A stretch of DNA of 64,000 nucleotides from positions 281,299,654 to 281,363,653 of the forward strand of contig CM048747.1 in NCBI GenBank assembly GCA_026315105.1. The letters run 5' to 3'. Position numbers and translations under genes: made by a program. This document shows positions 31,195 through 43,768 of this stretch, piece by piece. The DNA comes from Locusta migratoria. Its lineage: Eukaryota; Arthropoda; Insecta; Orthoptera; Acrididae. The notes beneath the pieces are model-generated. The model did no database searches, was not told the DNA's origin, and was given only the letters and a program-made list of their open reading frames with translations. The stretch's first letter is position 1, and each line of letters opens with the position of its first letter.

Positions 31195-31494
31195 GCAGTG
31201 ATGTTGTATCCCTATGTAGGTGGATGCTAACAAAATATGTTCGCATTTGGAAGAGAAAGTTGGTTAAAGAAATTTTGCAAATAGATCTCGTCACTACGAA
31301 TAACGCCTGTCTTAATTATTTTTCCCTAACTCGTGCATTATTTCCGTGACACTATCTCCTATATCTCACGATAATACAAAACGAGCTGCCCTTCTGTCAA
31401 CTTTCTCTAACTCGTCCGTCAATCCCACTAGGTGCGGATCCCACAATGCCCAGCAATACTCCAAAATTAGACGCACAAGTGTAGTGTAGGCAGT
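31195..31494 (-). mobile_element. CR1/Jockey-type LINE, 3' piece (split copy)
   Basis: Minus-strand C-terminal coding region and start of the 3' region: CCCTATGTAGGTGGATGCTA, GCAAATAGATCTCGTC, AAAACGAGCTGCCCTTCT, and the reverse complement of the LEYCWALWDPH-like block near 31450. It stops abruptly at GTGTAGTGTAGGCAGT, where the alignment is interrupted and resumes at 33782. Confidence 0.88.
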
Positions 31495-33781
31495 TGTAAC
31501 GGGATAAAATATTTTCTGGTACGTTACGGAGTTCTCGGGCGGTTTCGTTCCAATTTATTACGAAAATGTGTTATATAATGACTTTTTCTGAAATTCTGTA
31601 TTAAAATGTAACTGTATTTAATATCTGTAATTGCAATGTATTTGTTTGATGTGTGTTTTAGATTTTACGCCAAGGAAATGCCAAAGATGTATCCAAGCAC
31701 AAAGATATATTTTGAATACATATGAGCCGCTCAAGATAATTCAAGTATGCCAAAGAGGATAACATTTAAAAAAGAGCACTTCAATTTGAAACGGAATATT
31801 AATGTTTATTGTACGGTGAAAGATGAAGATCTCCCAATGATGTATAGTTTCCTAAGATTGGCCATTGTTAGTTGCTTCTGAGTTAACGATATGACTGCTT
31901 TGAGAGGCACATTAACGTTTTTCTGGTTGCGTAAGTCTAGATCCGTCACGAATTTAATATCATTTGCGAAACAGGTAGGAATTTATGAGAGTTGATAGGA
32001 TTCTGTGGATAGTAGTGACGGAAGCACTACTGATAACAGTGTAACCTGACGAGATTTTTTCGGATCAGGGTAGTGACAGTTTGTTGGAAGTGTTAGTTGG
32101 TTTTAAAATGGTAATTGAAGTTAATGCTGTGTGGCAGCATTAAGTAATTTACGGAACGTATCTTTTGAGTATTGATTTGTGGTGTGGTTGGTAGTCAGTC
32201 TCGAATGGAGTTGACGAGGCAATTTGAACAGAGCAGCCTTATTGTGTATATTTTATGCATCCTGTGGGAATTCATTGAGCCACGCATGGCTCGTGAGCTT
32301 CATTGGTATGGTTTGACAGGCTCTGGTTACAAATTGTGTGGAACTGGGTTCCGTGAGTTACAAAAAACATAATAGACCCACTTACCTACCGATACTTAAT
32401 TGAAAATGTTGACAGTGACTGATAGAATGCTAATAACTTAGGGCTTGGAACCAATAAAACTATTTGGAGATCTCGCAAATAACCATCTAGCAGCTTAGCG
32501 TGATTTAGGCTCGGTGTGGATAAGTTATCATTAGAGTTGTTTCGATGCCAACAACTAAAGTGGGCTCTAAGCTTGCTTCAAGATTTGTAAATTAAATGTA
32601 AATACGGAGCTGTAAGTGGTGGTGGCGCCATAGGATTTATTTATCTTTATTTTTTGAACCTACTTAAAAGATAGTAAGAGGGGACAGTTAGTTAGCAGTC
32701 ACTCTATAACTAAGGTCTGTATGCGACATACTTAAAAGACATCAATAAAACAGAAATAAGTCTGGAGGCGTAATAACAAAATGAATTTAGATGATTTATT
32801 TATTATCTGGTTTAAAAGAAAGTTGTTTTCTAAACAGTGGGAAAAAAAGAAGTAGTAAACTCCAACTCTTATTGTAATCTGAAAATATCTGATAAAGAGA
32901 TTAACATCATTGGTCTATCGATAAAACATAAATATTCTATCAGAATAAGGGAGCAATAAAAAATAAATAAACATTTGTTCTTTGGGGATAAATTTAGTAA
33001 AAAGTCAACCATAGCTCCAAGAATGATTAAAATGAAAAGATGTTAATTTGACGTAAAGAAAATGTTGAATTTTAGTAAAGGGATCGATTGGGACTGTTAC
33101 AAATATTACCGATGACGAATAGAAATTTTATTTCGAAGTGTCTTTGTTAATATATGGAATATATGGAACTGTGAAAGGAAATATTATTACTTTAGGTTGT
33201 AATTTTCTTTAAGAAGCTTGGTGAAAAGTCTCTTTTAGTGAAATATTTAAATATAAAGGATTTTTTAGATCAAAGGTTTGTAATAGACCCGGAGGTCAGG
33301 TAAACGGGAAGTATCGTTACATTTATTTATATCTATATATTCAATAAATGTGAGGTGTACTTCAATTTTTTTTTCAGTATTTTGAAGTTAAGTACTTTGA
33401 TTTTCTACATGTAATAGGAATATACAATTTACAAATAGTTGTTTCGTAATCGTTGGTTATAGGCAGCGTTTATGTAGGCAACTAAATTTTACTTATGTCG
33501 GCGCCCGCATATTCCTTGTAATAGCAACGTATTTAACTGATGCTATACTGGTGTACAAGCTAAAGGTGTATATTCATCCTGAACGGTATTTAACTTGCTC
33601 TAGAAACTGATTAGGAATTTGTCTGAAGCTATTCATAAGTTAGTCAGATGGGTTAAATATATTACGTTAATACCGTATACTGTAACTCTTACGATATTAT
33701 CTAACGCGATAGGCGACCAAAGGGCTAAAAATAATAACATTTCAGAATATTTATCTTCGTTAGAGTAGACGGGGCGTTACA
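31495..33781. mobile_element. 2.29-kb insertion with TG...CA ends (probable solo LTR)
   Basis: It starts TGTAACGGG and ends GGGGCGTTACA, a 7-bp inverted end pair TGTAACG/CGTTACA, and is flanked by CAGT (31491-31494) and CAGC (33782-33785). The flanks are contiguous CR1 sequence, so both edges are well defined. The interior is A/T-rich, lacks frames with reverse-transcriptase or integrase motifs, and has several AATAAA-like signals (about 32450, 32741 and 33349). This fits a large solo LTR; a non-autonomous DNA transposon remains possible. Its ends resemble those of 21009-23011. Confidence 0.6.
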
Positions 33782-34415
33782 CAGCTTCTTTAGCAGAACT
33801 GTTTCATCTACTAAGTGTTCTGCCAATGAAACATAGTCTTTGGTTCGCCTTCCGTACTATATTTTCTATGTGTTCTTTCCAATTTTTGTTCGTAATTCTT
33901 ATTCCTAAGCGTTTAGTCTAATCTACGGCCTATACCTTTGGCTATTTTATTTCTATTAGTGATAACATGGATGACTTGACACTTATTATTAATGGTCAAT
34001 TGCCAATTTTTCCACCATACAGATATCTAACTCAATTTGTAGCTTCTTTTGATTGATGAGTTTACTAACCGATAAATGACAGCATCATCAGCGAACAGTC
34101 TAAATGGACTACTAAGATTGTCTCCTAAACAGTTTATGAAAAGAAGGAACAGTAGGTCCCTATAACACTTCCCTGGGGAACGCCAGATATCACTTCTGTT
34201 CTACATGATGACTTTCCGTCAATTACAACATACTGTTCTTTCTGACAGGAATCACGAATCCACTGTGGCGATATTCCGTAAGCACGCAAATTTATTAGAA
34301 GACGCTTGTGAGGTACAGTGTCAAAAGTCTTCCGGATATCTAGAAACACGGTATCTATTTGACACCCCTTGTCGATAGCACTAATCACATCATGTGAGTA
34401 AAGGGCTAACTGTGT
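33782..34415 (-). mobile_element. CR1/Jockey-type LINE, upstream piece (split copy)
   Basis: Continues exactly from 31195-31494. Minus strand in order: FDTVPHKRLL and YGISPQWIRDS (about 34330-34250), VISGVPQGSVIG (about 34190) and a decayed FADD region (GACAGCATCATCAGCGAACA on the plus strand, about 34078). NQRLCFIGRTL-like sequence lies near 33830. Longest frame 34134-34388. Truncated near 34415. Confidence 0.88.
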
Positions 34416-35233
34416 TTCTTGCTACAATGGATGTTCTTTTATTTATGCTTAGCGTGTATCAAGTTTTTATGATAAGTCGTGGAATACTTCAACGATTTTC
34501 TGGTTTGTTCTCTGTGGATTATTCCATATGGTCGAGCGTGCAAATTTCGTCATTTTTATACGTTGGAAAATTGTTGAAATAATTGAAAATCCAACGGACA
34601 GTACTGCTGAAGTGATTAGCCACCAAACTCACAAACCATATCCATGTACGACGGGAGCTTCAGCGCAGTCCATTACAAGACGCCGTAGACCACGCGGCTA
34701 CCCTGCGCGGCTTTACGCTAAGGACGAATTCTTCACATGTGTTGCAGAGTATTTTTCGTTTAGTACTTGCTGCGATAGACTACTATACAAACAGACCTGT
34801 TATAAGCAGACTTCTCAAACGCACTATGGACAGACCACCAGCTGACAAAGTGCAGTTCGAGAAGTCAACGGTTCAGGATTTATCATCCAGCCAACCAGCC
34901 TTGGATGAAACGTCAACCGACCATGTTTAATAGTAACTCACACAGTTTCATTCCCCTACTCCATTCTTTTCCCAAAGTATCATCACACAATAACCCAAAC
35001 AGGCAGATACTAAACATATGAAGATCAAACTGTATCTGGACACTACTACACAAACAAAACACAGTAGAGGAACAGTTACATAGCTGAGAACAGTATACAA
35101 CAATTCCTTTGTAAACATACAACTGACGTGTTTGACTGGCTACTGTTAATGTTTTCTAAATAGAAAAACACAATGACCTGAGAATAAAACAGCATATTAT
35201 TTGTGAGTTTAGGTTTTCCCGGCGTATGGAAAC
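34416..35233. other. No gene recognised
   Basis: Open frames 34528-34845 and 34739-34930 overlap in different frames and show no domain. The segment near 34680-34720 (CCACGCGGCTACCCTGCGCG) vaguely resembles an inverted tRNA-like SINE head, but a B box is not evident. Confidence 0.35.
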
Positions 35234-35420
35234 CTTGAAAATTTCTCGGGAATTCGGCCAGTAGCGTCGTCTAAAAGCCGCTATATTTCGGCAAGCTGAC
35301 TTCTTGCCATCTTCAGGCGTTGTGGACGTCGGTGTTCTGAAGATGGCAAGAAATCAGCTTGCCGAAATATCGCGGCTTTTAGACGACGCTAACCGGCCGA
35401 ATTCCCGAGAAATTTTCAAG
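35234..35420. repeat. Palindromic foldback repeat, arms about 83 bp, 20-bp loop
   Basis: CTTGAAAATTTCTCGGGAAT...GCCATCTTCAG (35234-35316) is inverted as CTGAAGATGGCAAGAAATCA...AATTTTCAAG (35337-35420) with a few mismatches. Motifs such as GCCGAAATAT and GAAGATGGCAAG are internal. No coding content. Confidence 0.92.
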
Positions 35421-38400
35421 CCATCTTGTGTGTATACATATGTCTAATTCATTACGTTTTTCTTACAGCTGTCCTCAGTTACTAAAACAGATAGTTTAAG
35501 TGCTAGGCTTACAGTCTAGATGAAGTCTACCATTGATTCTAATATTCGTTTACGTTATGAAGGATAGAGCACTATATTTTGATCGTTTTGCGTCTTGCCG
35601 TCATACCGTAGGAAACAATTTATATTCGAAAACAAAAAATTAAATTTACAGGAGTAGTAACTGTAATGGAGCAAATGTATAATGTTAAATGTTTAATTCA
35701 TCTCAATCTGTTTTTGTTATCGGCGTTTCCTGTTTCCAGATTAATGGAAGAAACGTAGCACTTTTATTGCCTATTATTGTATGAGAGAGACTGACAACAA
35801 AGAGTTCAGTTTAAAGTAACACTAACCGGATCAGAATGGACGAATCGTTATCTTATAACAAGAATCATTCATATGTATTAAAACTATGACTCTCCAAGTA
35901 AAATCGGAGTCCTGTGTCCCATGAAACTCAGTACTGTAATACTGCGCCACTTCTCCGTACTCAGCCTTGAAAAATTCTGTAAAGTTTTAGCATGTTTGAA
36001 CGTTTTCTCCAAGTTTCTGCTACGCTGAGAACAAAGACCGCAAGTATCGCTGCAGAACTTTCCTTTGCATTGCTCCAGTAACTTTTATTTCTGAAATAAT
36101 GGCAGAAACTTTACGGAAAGCTCTCTCGTGCTAACACGACCACCGAACGTTGCAACAAATCTGCACGGTTCCACCCTGTCTAGCGACTGGGTGCACGTGT
36201 CCCGCACCTAAGCAACAAATAAATAAATAAATAAATAAATAAATTAAGCAGAGGTTCCAATGAGTTCATGCGCTTATAGAAAAGACTACTTAACTAAGTA
36301 ATTACGTGACATTTAAATTTATATTGTTGTTGAGATAACACTTGCTTTTCATTGTTGATTAGTTAGTTACAATCACTCTGTCTCTTAGCTGAGTATAACA
36401 GGATACTATTCTTTCTCTGTGTATGACAGATTTACACGTTGACTATAAAGAGACCTTTATATTCCAACATATCCGTTTCATCTTTCAATAGTGGAGTTCT
36501 TTTTTACTTACAGCGGTGAAAATTCTGCGCAGAATCTTCGTGTACAAGTCAGTTATTCAGGATTAATTGTTCTGTGTCGTGGTAGAAAAGTATGAAACGG
36601 CAATTATCACACAACACTTATACATTCTGCTGTTGAACTGACCAGTAAAATTTCAGCATCATGATCTGACAACATGATTACAATTCTTGAATGTATCCTG
36701 TACTTCGCTTTAACTCAATAGGAAAAAATTATGATAAAAGGAATTAATTGGGTAGTCCCTTTAGTATTAGCGTAGTGAAAAATCTTGTAAATAATTGACC
36801 CGTACAGTACTGATGTAACTGTTGAAAAATTGTTCTGGAAATATTTCTCATAATAATGCTTAGGTTTTGTGGAAGTGCGTGTTCTACTTAGCGGAATAGA
36901 GATACGTGAAGATTTTCTGACATTCTGCAGAGACCATTGGTAGGTAGGTCGGAGCAGATACCGAGATTAATAACTAACATCCAACTGCAAAGATAGCAAC
37001 TGATTTTCACAGACGAGTAGCAAATTTTTCATCCCACAAGTGACAGTACGGTTCAAGTCCGCCGGCGACTATTAGCCTTCTAGTATTCAGACGTCTCTAC
37101 TTAGCGTAACATAAATGTGCTGCATAAGCTTGTGTCTGATAGTAATTCATAGTCAAAATCTAATTATGTTACCTTACAATATGTAAGGTTCATAAGCTCC
37201 TTTCCAGATTACAACAGTTCTTCTGTCAGTAAATTAATGAAAAATCTTATGTCGCCCTAATGGCGGTTAACAATTCGATAGTTGATCGCCGGTACAGAAC
37301 TCCAAAATATAAGAAGTGTAAGACCCGTGTTATAATAGGGAAATGGAGAACGACAGCAGTGAAGTGAGGGGGAAGTGAACGCGAACTCGAGAAAATCCCT
37401 ATATATTCTAAATAAGTGATTTAGAAGCCAATGTTTTTAGTTTGTGGATGGGACTATAATCTAGTGTTAATGTGTATCTGGAAACGGAATGGTTTTTGAG
37501 ACCTTGGAAAGTTAAATATTTGACAACTCTCAAGTAACAACTAAACTTCCTAATAACTGAAGGTTCATTTTGACTGCATTTTATTCGTAAAAGCCAGTAT
37601 TGCATTTTCGATCGTAAGACCACTAGCAAATGGAAGTAGCTGTGCCTTAGTACATATCAAAACTTCAAATCACAGGCCATGACATGACACAGAAGCAGGC
37701 TTCAGAGCATTCTGTGTGTTGGATTTTATAAATTGTATTGTGAATCTGTTTTTTCGTTTTGTATCAATACCTCACACTGTGAGGAATAAATGCTTCCATT
37801 ATTTCATATAAAGGAAATCAGATTTGGTAGTACAATATTGTATGGGCTCATGGTTAGGAAAGCACTGGCATTCTGGATGGTTTCATTCAGTTCAGTCATT
37901 GTCTCTGGGGAGGTCATTCCTGGACTGCTGATTCAAGGTCACGAGTGACATCACAGTTCCATGTGTTCCCCTTCAGCATTTTGAGAACAAAATTACACCA
38001 AGACCGATCACAGCAACCCTACCCCCGCCATTTCCTAAACCCTTGTTCCCTACCTCCTGCCAGAATTGCGCCTATTTCGCACCTCTAAATTCCCAGAACC
38101 GAAATAAAACTAATATATTACACAATACCCACCCCCTCCATCCACCCCCTGTCCCTCTGGCTTGATCTCTGTGCTTACATAAATGACGACCAAAAGTTCG
38201 TTTATGGTTGGGAGCATGTGCACTCAGCCCCCCTAACTCCAAGGCACAGGCTTTGAGGCTGGGCAAATAACTTTTTTTTCCTGGTAGCGCAATCAGGAGC
38301 TCTTCAGCATATGGAATTAACAACTTGACAGAGAAGACATTACAAGAAATTAATGGTGATAAAATCTGGAGACAATAATACAATAGACACGGCGACTTGA

Positions 38401-38612
38401 ATGGAAGACATAACAAGTAGAAAAAACGGAGTGCACATGTGGAGTCTGATAGACATAGAAAACTGTGACGACAAAGACCGCACACACCTAGAAACACGGA
38501 GGCACAGAAGAAACACGGACGGTTAACATCACAAAGGGCGTCGGCTGCGGATTGGCAGTTGGCTGTTTATTTTAAAACTACACGTAGAAGAAACACACTC
38601 CAATGTAGCACC
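35421..38612. other. No gene recognised; one tetranucleotide microsatellite
   Basis: A/T-rich and unique-looking. 36215-36244 is an (AAAT)n run. The minus frames at 37408-37629 and 38072-38497 have no recognisable domain. The latter lies in a T/C-rich context that favours open frames. Confidence 0.4.
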
Positions 38613-38926
38613 ATAACGTAGACATACGGTGGAAATAGAATATGTGAGAAGGGGATGGACAAGAGGATTGAGTGGGTATAATTTGCGGGAGAGGTAGTAA
38701 AGGCAGAAGTGTCGAATGAAGAGGGCAAGATGGAGGAAGGAGATGAAGTCAGAGTATCTGCTTGGCGAATAACGTAGACATACGGTGGAAATAGAATAAG
38801 TGAGAAGGGGATGGACAAGAGGATTGAGTGGGTATAATTTGCGGGAGAGGTAGTAAAGGCAGAAGTGTCGAATGAAGAGGGCAAGATGGAGGAAGGAGAT
38901 GAAGTCAGAGTATCTGCTTGGCGAAT
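38613..38926. repeat. Tandem duplication of a 156-bp unit
   Basis: ATAACGTAGACATACGGTGG starts at 38613 and again at 38769; the two units are almost identical (one visible change, AATATGTGAG against AATAAGTGAG). The unit length is divisible by three, so the minus-strand frame 38567-38971 contains the same 52-residue block twice. High identity points to a recent duplication. Confidence 0.93.
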
Positions 38927-40009
38927 GGGGGATAACGGGGGATACGAAAGGTGGGGCAAAGTGCGTGACATTCCAGGATCTCGAGGGGTTTGTAGAAAAA
39001 CGGGGGACGGGGGTAGAGACCTAGGATGGGTGGACTACACAGAGGATGCGGCAGATGAAGTATGTGCATATAAAGGTGAATAGATGGGGCATAACAGCTT
39101 TCAGATAATTACAAAACGACATGTTGACCATAGCTGTTTATTAATTCTCAATGCTACCGGTTTCGGTTTTGTACCATTGTCAAGCGTTAGCCTGAATTAC
39201 ATAAAAAGTTATTAAAGTATTAGTCAACAAACATAAAACGTTAACAAAATTACAGCAAGATACATGTGAAGTACTTACAGAGATTAGCTAATAGCTTAAC
39301 ATGTCGGAATATAAACATGCAAAATTATACCACAAGTATTCGTTGTCATTGTTCAAGTTATTGTCACAGTAGCTGACTGCTATAGAATGAAAAATACATT
39401 GATGAGTATGAAGTAACATTATTTTAAAAAACCCAAAGATAAGAACATGTTTACATTAAATTTCACTGCACAAAGATTATAGGGCATACAGTTATGCTAT
39501 GTCTATAACTGTCTTTGATCCTTAGGATCTATGGTGTAAACAATGTGACTTATGTTTATAAACAAATGCTATATAATATGATGAAGTGGAAGTTTGAGAT
39601 GTACATATTCAATGCTATGCAGCTGTGATGCTAATATATTCTACAATTTGTACATTACGTCAATGAAATGACAAGTGCCTATTTAGCTATGAGAAAGGAA
39701 ACGTAATTTCGGATACTGAAGTCAAGAATAACGTAATTACGAAGACTTTTCAAGTTAATTTCCAAGCAGTACAGATTATGACATTAAAAGTAATATGGAA
39801 ATGTTATTTCTAATAATTTGAACATAATAATCTGAAGTGACAAACTTAATAGCATATCTTAGTTTTGGTGTAAACATAGCATAGTTGTAGCATATTAATT
39901 TAACTGCCCAACATTGAAAATAAATGTGTGAACCACAGTAACATTCTGGTGCTTTTTTATACTATTGTTTGATATGAATACATGGAGAGAAAACATTGAC
40001 AACAGAACC
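38927..40009. other. No gene recognised
   Basis: After a G-rich start (to about 39090) the sequence is A/T-rich. A GCTACCGGTTTCGGTTTTG motif near 39152 resembles foldback-type repeats seen elsewhere, but I see no inverted partner. Confidence 0.35.
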
Positions 40010-41372
40010 TTGTTTTGATATTAACATAACAAGTGCAGGTGCAGGTATGTGCAGGTGTGGAGGAATGTGGAAGGGTTTAGACCCCAGGTTCACCCAGCGA
40101 GGAGTCCGGTAGAGAGTATGGCCTATGGTCTGTCCTAGGTTTTCGGGAATGTGTGAGGGTGGGAGCCAAGGCAAGGAAAGCGGTGTCATCAGTGTATTGG
40201 AAGAGATGAACGAGAGCTGTTGAGGAGGCTTTGGACGAGAAAGAGGTTGGGTCGTTGGGGCACACTGGCGGAGAGATGGAAAAGATTGGACTAGGTATTA
40301 TGAACAGTGACGTAGGTAGGGTGATGTGAAGGAAAGGAAGCAATGAGCCAGACAAGGTTGATGGAATGTGCATAGCTCTGGTGCCAGACCCAGTCATAAG
40401 CCCTTTCCAGATCCAAGGAGTCAAAGATGGCGGCGCGCTGGGAACTAGAGGGAGAATAGTTGGGTGAGGCAGTGGAGTTGGTCGGAGGACGAGAAGGAGA
40501 AGGAAAGGAAAAAGCCACACTAGATGTCAGGAAGAAGACAGTGAAGGTGGTGTATGCGTTAGAAGAGATTAGTTTGAAACACCTGAGTGAGGCAGAAGGG
40601 CCGTTAAGAGCTGGTGGCAGATGGAGGTGTGTTCAGTTTGAGGAACATGAGAACTCAGGATGTTTTCCACAGGCTAGGATAGAAGCCATTGTATGGCATG
40701 GTGTTATAGAGTATATCCAAGGTACAAGGTAGGAGGCATTCTTTGAGGTGGTGGTAACTGATGTGATCATGGGTGGGAGCTATGGTGTATTTCACGTGTA
40801 GTGTTAACTGTATATCGTGTGCAATGTTGGGCATGTTAATGTTGGAGGGGGGTTGGAGCTAGAGGTGCTGTGGAGACCTCTTTCCATGGACGTCTGGGAA
40901 TTATTCTGAACGGAGAAGTCAGAGAGGAAGTAGACGAAATGGTTTGACATACTGACGTTATCTGGCAGAGGCTGGTCGATGTGGAGCAGAGCGTAGGTAG
41001 GCGTAGGTTTAGAACGAGAAAGGTGGTGGAAGGCGGAGTCGGGAACGGACTTTCTCTTGGTTGGTGCATAAGTGGATGGTCCAGGAGAGGGTGCGATCTA
41101 TGGTGAGGCCCAGGCATTTGAGGGTGGGAGTGAGGTGGATGGGTCAGTTATGGAGGGTAAGGTAGAAGTCATGGGGGCGGAAGGAAGGGGTGGTGCGACC
41201 TACAATAGAGAAGAGACACTGGTTGAACCAAGTGTTTTTGGAGAAGGCGATTGGAATGAGCGAAGATGGGAGCTAAGGCAAGGAAAGCGGTGTCATCAGC
41301 ATATTGGAAGAGGTGTAATAATAACTCGATTCTATTATTATTTATATAATAGGTTGTGAGATTACCACCCAA
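40010..41372 (-). mobile_element. Jockey-like LINE reverse-transcriptase fragments, two overlapping copies or a rearrangement
   Basis: Minus-strand remnants of a second LINE type. Near 40430-40350 the SLDLERAYDWVWH motif matches the first catalytic block of Jockey-type reverse transcriptases, and QYTDDTAFLALAP (about 40200-40170) corresponds to the catalytic (Y/F)ADD block (first Asp preceded by Thr here). A second QYADDTAFLALAP occurs upstream in the minus sense, at about 41315, followed by a decayed C-terminal region (about 41120-40840). One intact RT cannot have YADD both before and after the DLERAYD block, so this is two copies or a duplicated segment. Many stops. Confidence 0.65.
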
Positions 41373-41810
41373 TGGAAATATTGGTGATTAATAACATTTG
41401 ATAATTAAACAGTATGAAGTTCACTGCAGACATTGACCATGCCAATGCACCAAATGTTACACAATTTTAATCTTAATAATTATAGTAGCAATGTATGTAC
41501 GCAGTTGGGTGACAACATTTATAGCTAGGCCATAGGCAGAAATTCTCCACGTTGAGATTTGTTGTGTGCTTGTGCTGACGGGAGGCCAGCGAGCAGGCCG
41601 ACGTTGGTGGCTTGTTCCAGCTTAGGATTTTACAGGTTCGTTTCTGGTGAGGGGAGAGAGGGACAATGGCGAATGCCAGGTGCAGAGCAGTGCACAGCGT
41701 GAAATAAAATATTCTAATACTACTTGCGTTTGAAGTAATACGATGCTGTTAGGAACCTTTAAGGCCCTCATTACAAAATAGCCTGTTGATAAATAAACAA
41801 TACATTAGCT

Positions 41811-41941
41811 CACTATGGTCGGGGGTTCGAATCCCCCCTCGGGCATGGATATTTGCGCCGTCCTAGTTCGTAAGTAGTTCATAAGTAGTTTGTAAGTTTA
41901 GGGACTGATGGCCCCGTAGTCGAGTCCCATAGAAAAAAAAA
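41811..41941 (+). mobile_element. 5'-truncated tRNA-derived SINE with 12-bp target duplication
   Basis: Flanked by AATACATTAGCT at 41799-41810 and 41942-41953. Lacks the A-box half; begins just before the B box (GGGTTCGAATCCCCCCTCGG), retains the GTAGTT repeats and GGGACTGATGGCCCCGTAG, and ends in A-rich sequence. Truncation shows LINE-type target-primed integration. Confidence 0.93.
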
Positions 41942-42229
41942 AATACATTAGCTGATATAGTCACATCTGGCGTAATATGTTTAATTGACAATGAAAAGTA
42001 ATAAATTACCAATTAATGCAAGACAACTACACAACCTGCATGGCAATGTTTGTTTATAAAAATAATATATTAACTATTTCTCATTTTATTTTCAATGAAT
42101 CTTGTGTATTTTATCTTGAAGTATTCAGTTAAATCACTTATCTGTGATATAAGAAATTGCACGATTATAATAAATAGTACAAAGGATGTTTATACCAATA
42201 TAAAAAGTAAAAAGAAATTTGTTTTATGT

Positions 42230-42600
42230 GGAAATGTATTGGCTGAGCGCTGTACGTTGGAAGTCGGTTAGAACAGCTCACATGGGGAAGTTGATGACGT
42301 TAGGAAAAAACCCGGCAGTTGGGCTTTTGGCGCGCGCGCGCGCGCGCGCGATGGCAGGAAGTGACGACTTGGGAGCAAGTGGTGTAGCTGGCCGGGCGGC
42401 GTCGCTCTGCATTCAGTCAGCATGTGGATCTCCAGGTGGAAACTTTAGATTTTTGTGTGACAATTGCCAAGTGTGGTTGCTCGTCGTAGACTGCACCAAG
42501 TTGTATCGAGTGCTACTGTGTGTTGTGGATATTTAGCCGGTGGAACAAGGTGTGCATCGCACTGAATTAAAGTGACTGTGTTTGTTAGTGTAACACGTGT
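42230..42600 (+). promoter_or_regulatory. CpG-rich promoter-like segment with (CG)n run
   Basis: A local CpG-rich island in A/T-rich DNA has an inverted CCAAT (GTATTGGCTGAGCG, about 42236) and a (CG)10 run at 42331-42350. Immediately after the run comes ATGGCAGGAAGTGACGACTT, which opens a frame to 42536. The frame could be a first exon (CCAGGTGG at about 42432 might be a donor), but nothing supports splicing. An LTR is another possible reading. Confidence 0.3.
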
Positions 42601-43244
42601 CGTCGCATAGGCATGAACACAAACGGTGTTTGAGACAGGCACATGGTGTGAAAACTATTTGCGACAAATATTCATTTTGTCTGGTGGCTCACGAGCTATA
42701 ACATTATTTGATAAATGTGTCGACGTACAGACGTATCAGCCACAGGGTTCTAATATTGTGAAATAAACAACATAAAGTGAACTTTCATGTGTATTCAAAA
42801 ATAGTAGTTAGTACACCCTTTTCTCTCATGAACTTGACTTTATTATGAATTTTTTTGTTAATCATATTCAGGGAAGGAAAGCTGTGAACGTGTGATATCA
42901 TCCCCTAGAAAACGAATCAAATAATAGCAATCACAGTTCCAGTGTTTTTGCATGTTTAGGAATTTGGTTCGCAGTTGGTGGTTGTGAGTTTTAAAAATTA
43001 ATCTTTCCCTAAAAATTAAACTCTCACCCCGACCTTCACCCTCGCAAGATGCTATCGAATGGTGCAATGAATGTATATGTAACTGTGTAAAGTAATTAAA
43101 AACCAGGAAATGAAAGTAGTGAAAACCAGGAAATGTAAGTAGTGAAATAGTAATGTGCAGCGATACCATAAATTATATATTAATAATTTTTAAAAATGCA
43201 AAATAATTGGCTTTGTCGTCTGACATCCCAGTTGCTCCCCTCTA

Positions 43245-43260
43245 ACAGCAGGTGGCAGCA
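43245..43260 (+). promoter_or_regulatory. CTCF-like motif
   Basis: ACAGCAGGTGGCAGCA closely resembles the core (AGGTGGCAG) bound by the insulator protein CTCF. A single motif match in 64 kb is weak evidence. Confidence 0.25.
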
Positions 43261-43768
43261 ACAAGGTCCTAGCTTGTCAATCCTGTCAACAGATGCCAGC
43301 TGTGGCAAAACGTTGTGTCATGCAATTACCAAGCTACATAAGAGATGAACTACGACAAAAGAGGCTAAAATGAAATGTATCAAAAACATAATATGAAAAG
43401 CATAATTTTGTCTTAGAGAGCGCAGCAGTAGTTTGGTACAAATGCCACAGTAAGTTCTTTGATGCCATTTCTTTGCTGAATAGCAGCTGAAATGGTTCAA
43501 ATTAGGGCGAAAATAAATCGCTGTCATGAAAGTCTTGTCCCGTCTCAGCTCAATCTTGTGTTCATTAGATGGTAGAACTGGCTCAGTATTGCTGTAACTA
43601 TCACATTTCTAGCCAATGCTTCGAAACTCCACTTCAAGAAAACCACAGTTTCACCACCACTACCATTACTTAGTCTATAAGACCTCTGAGTAATAGTGAA
43701 TGGCCACTCATCAAAGGAACTAACATTGTCCGCTGCTTAGTATTTCTAAACCCAGGATGCTTTATCAG

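Noticed and set aside
38613..38926. Possible CRISPR-like or satellite array
   Set aside because: Only two adjacent 156-bp units without spacers; a simple tandem duplication.
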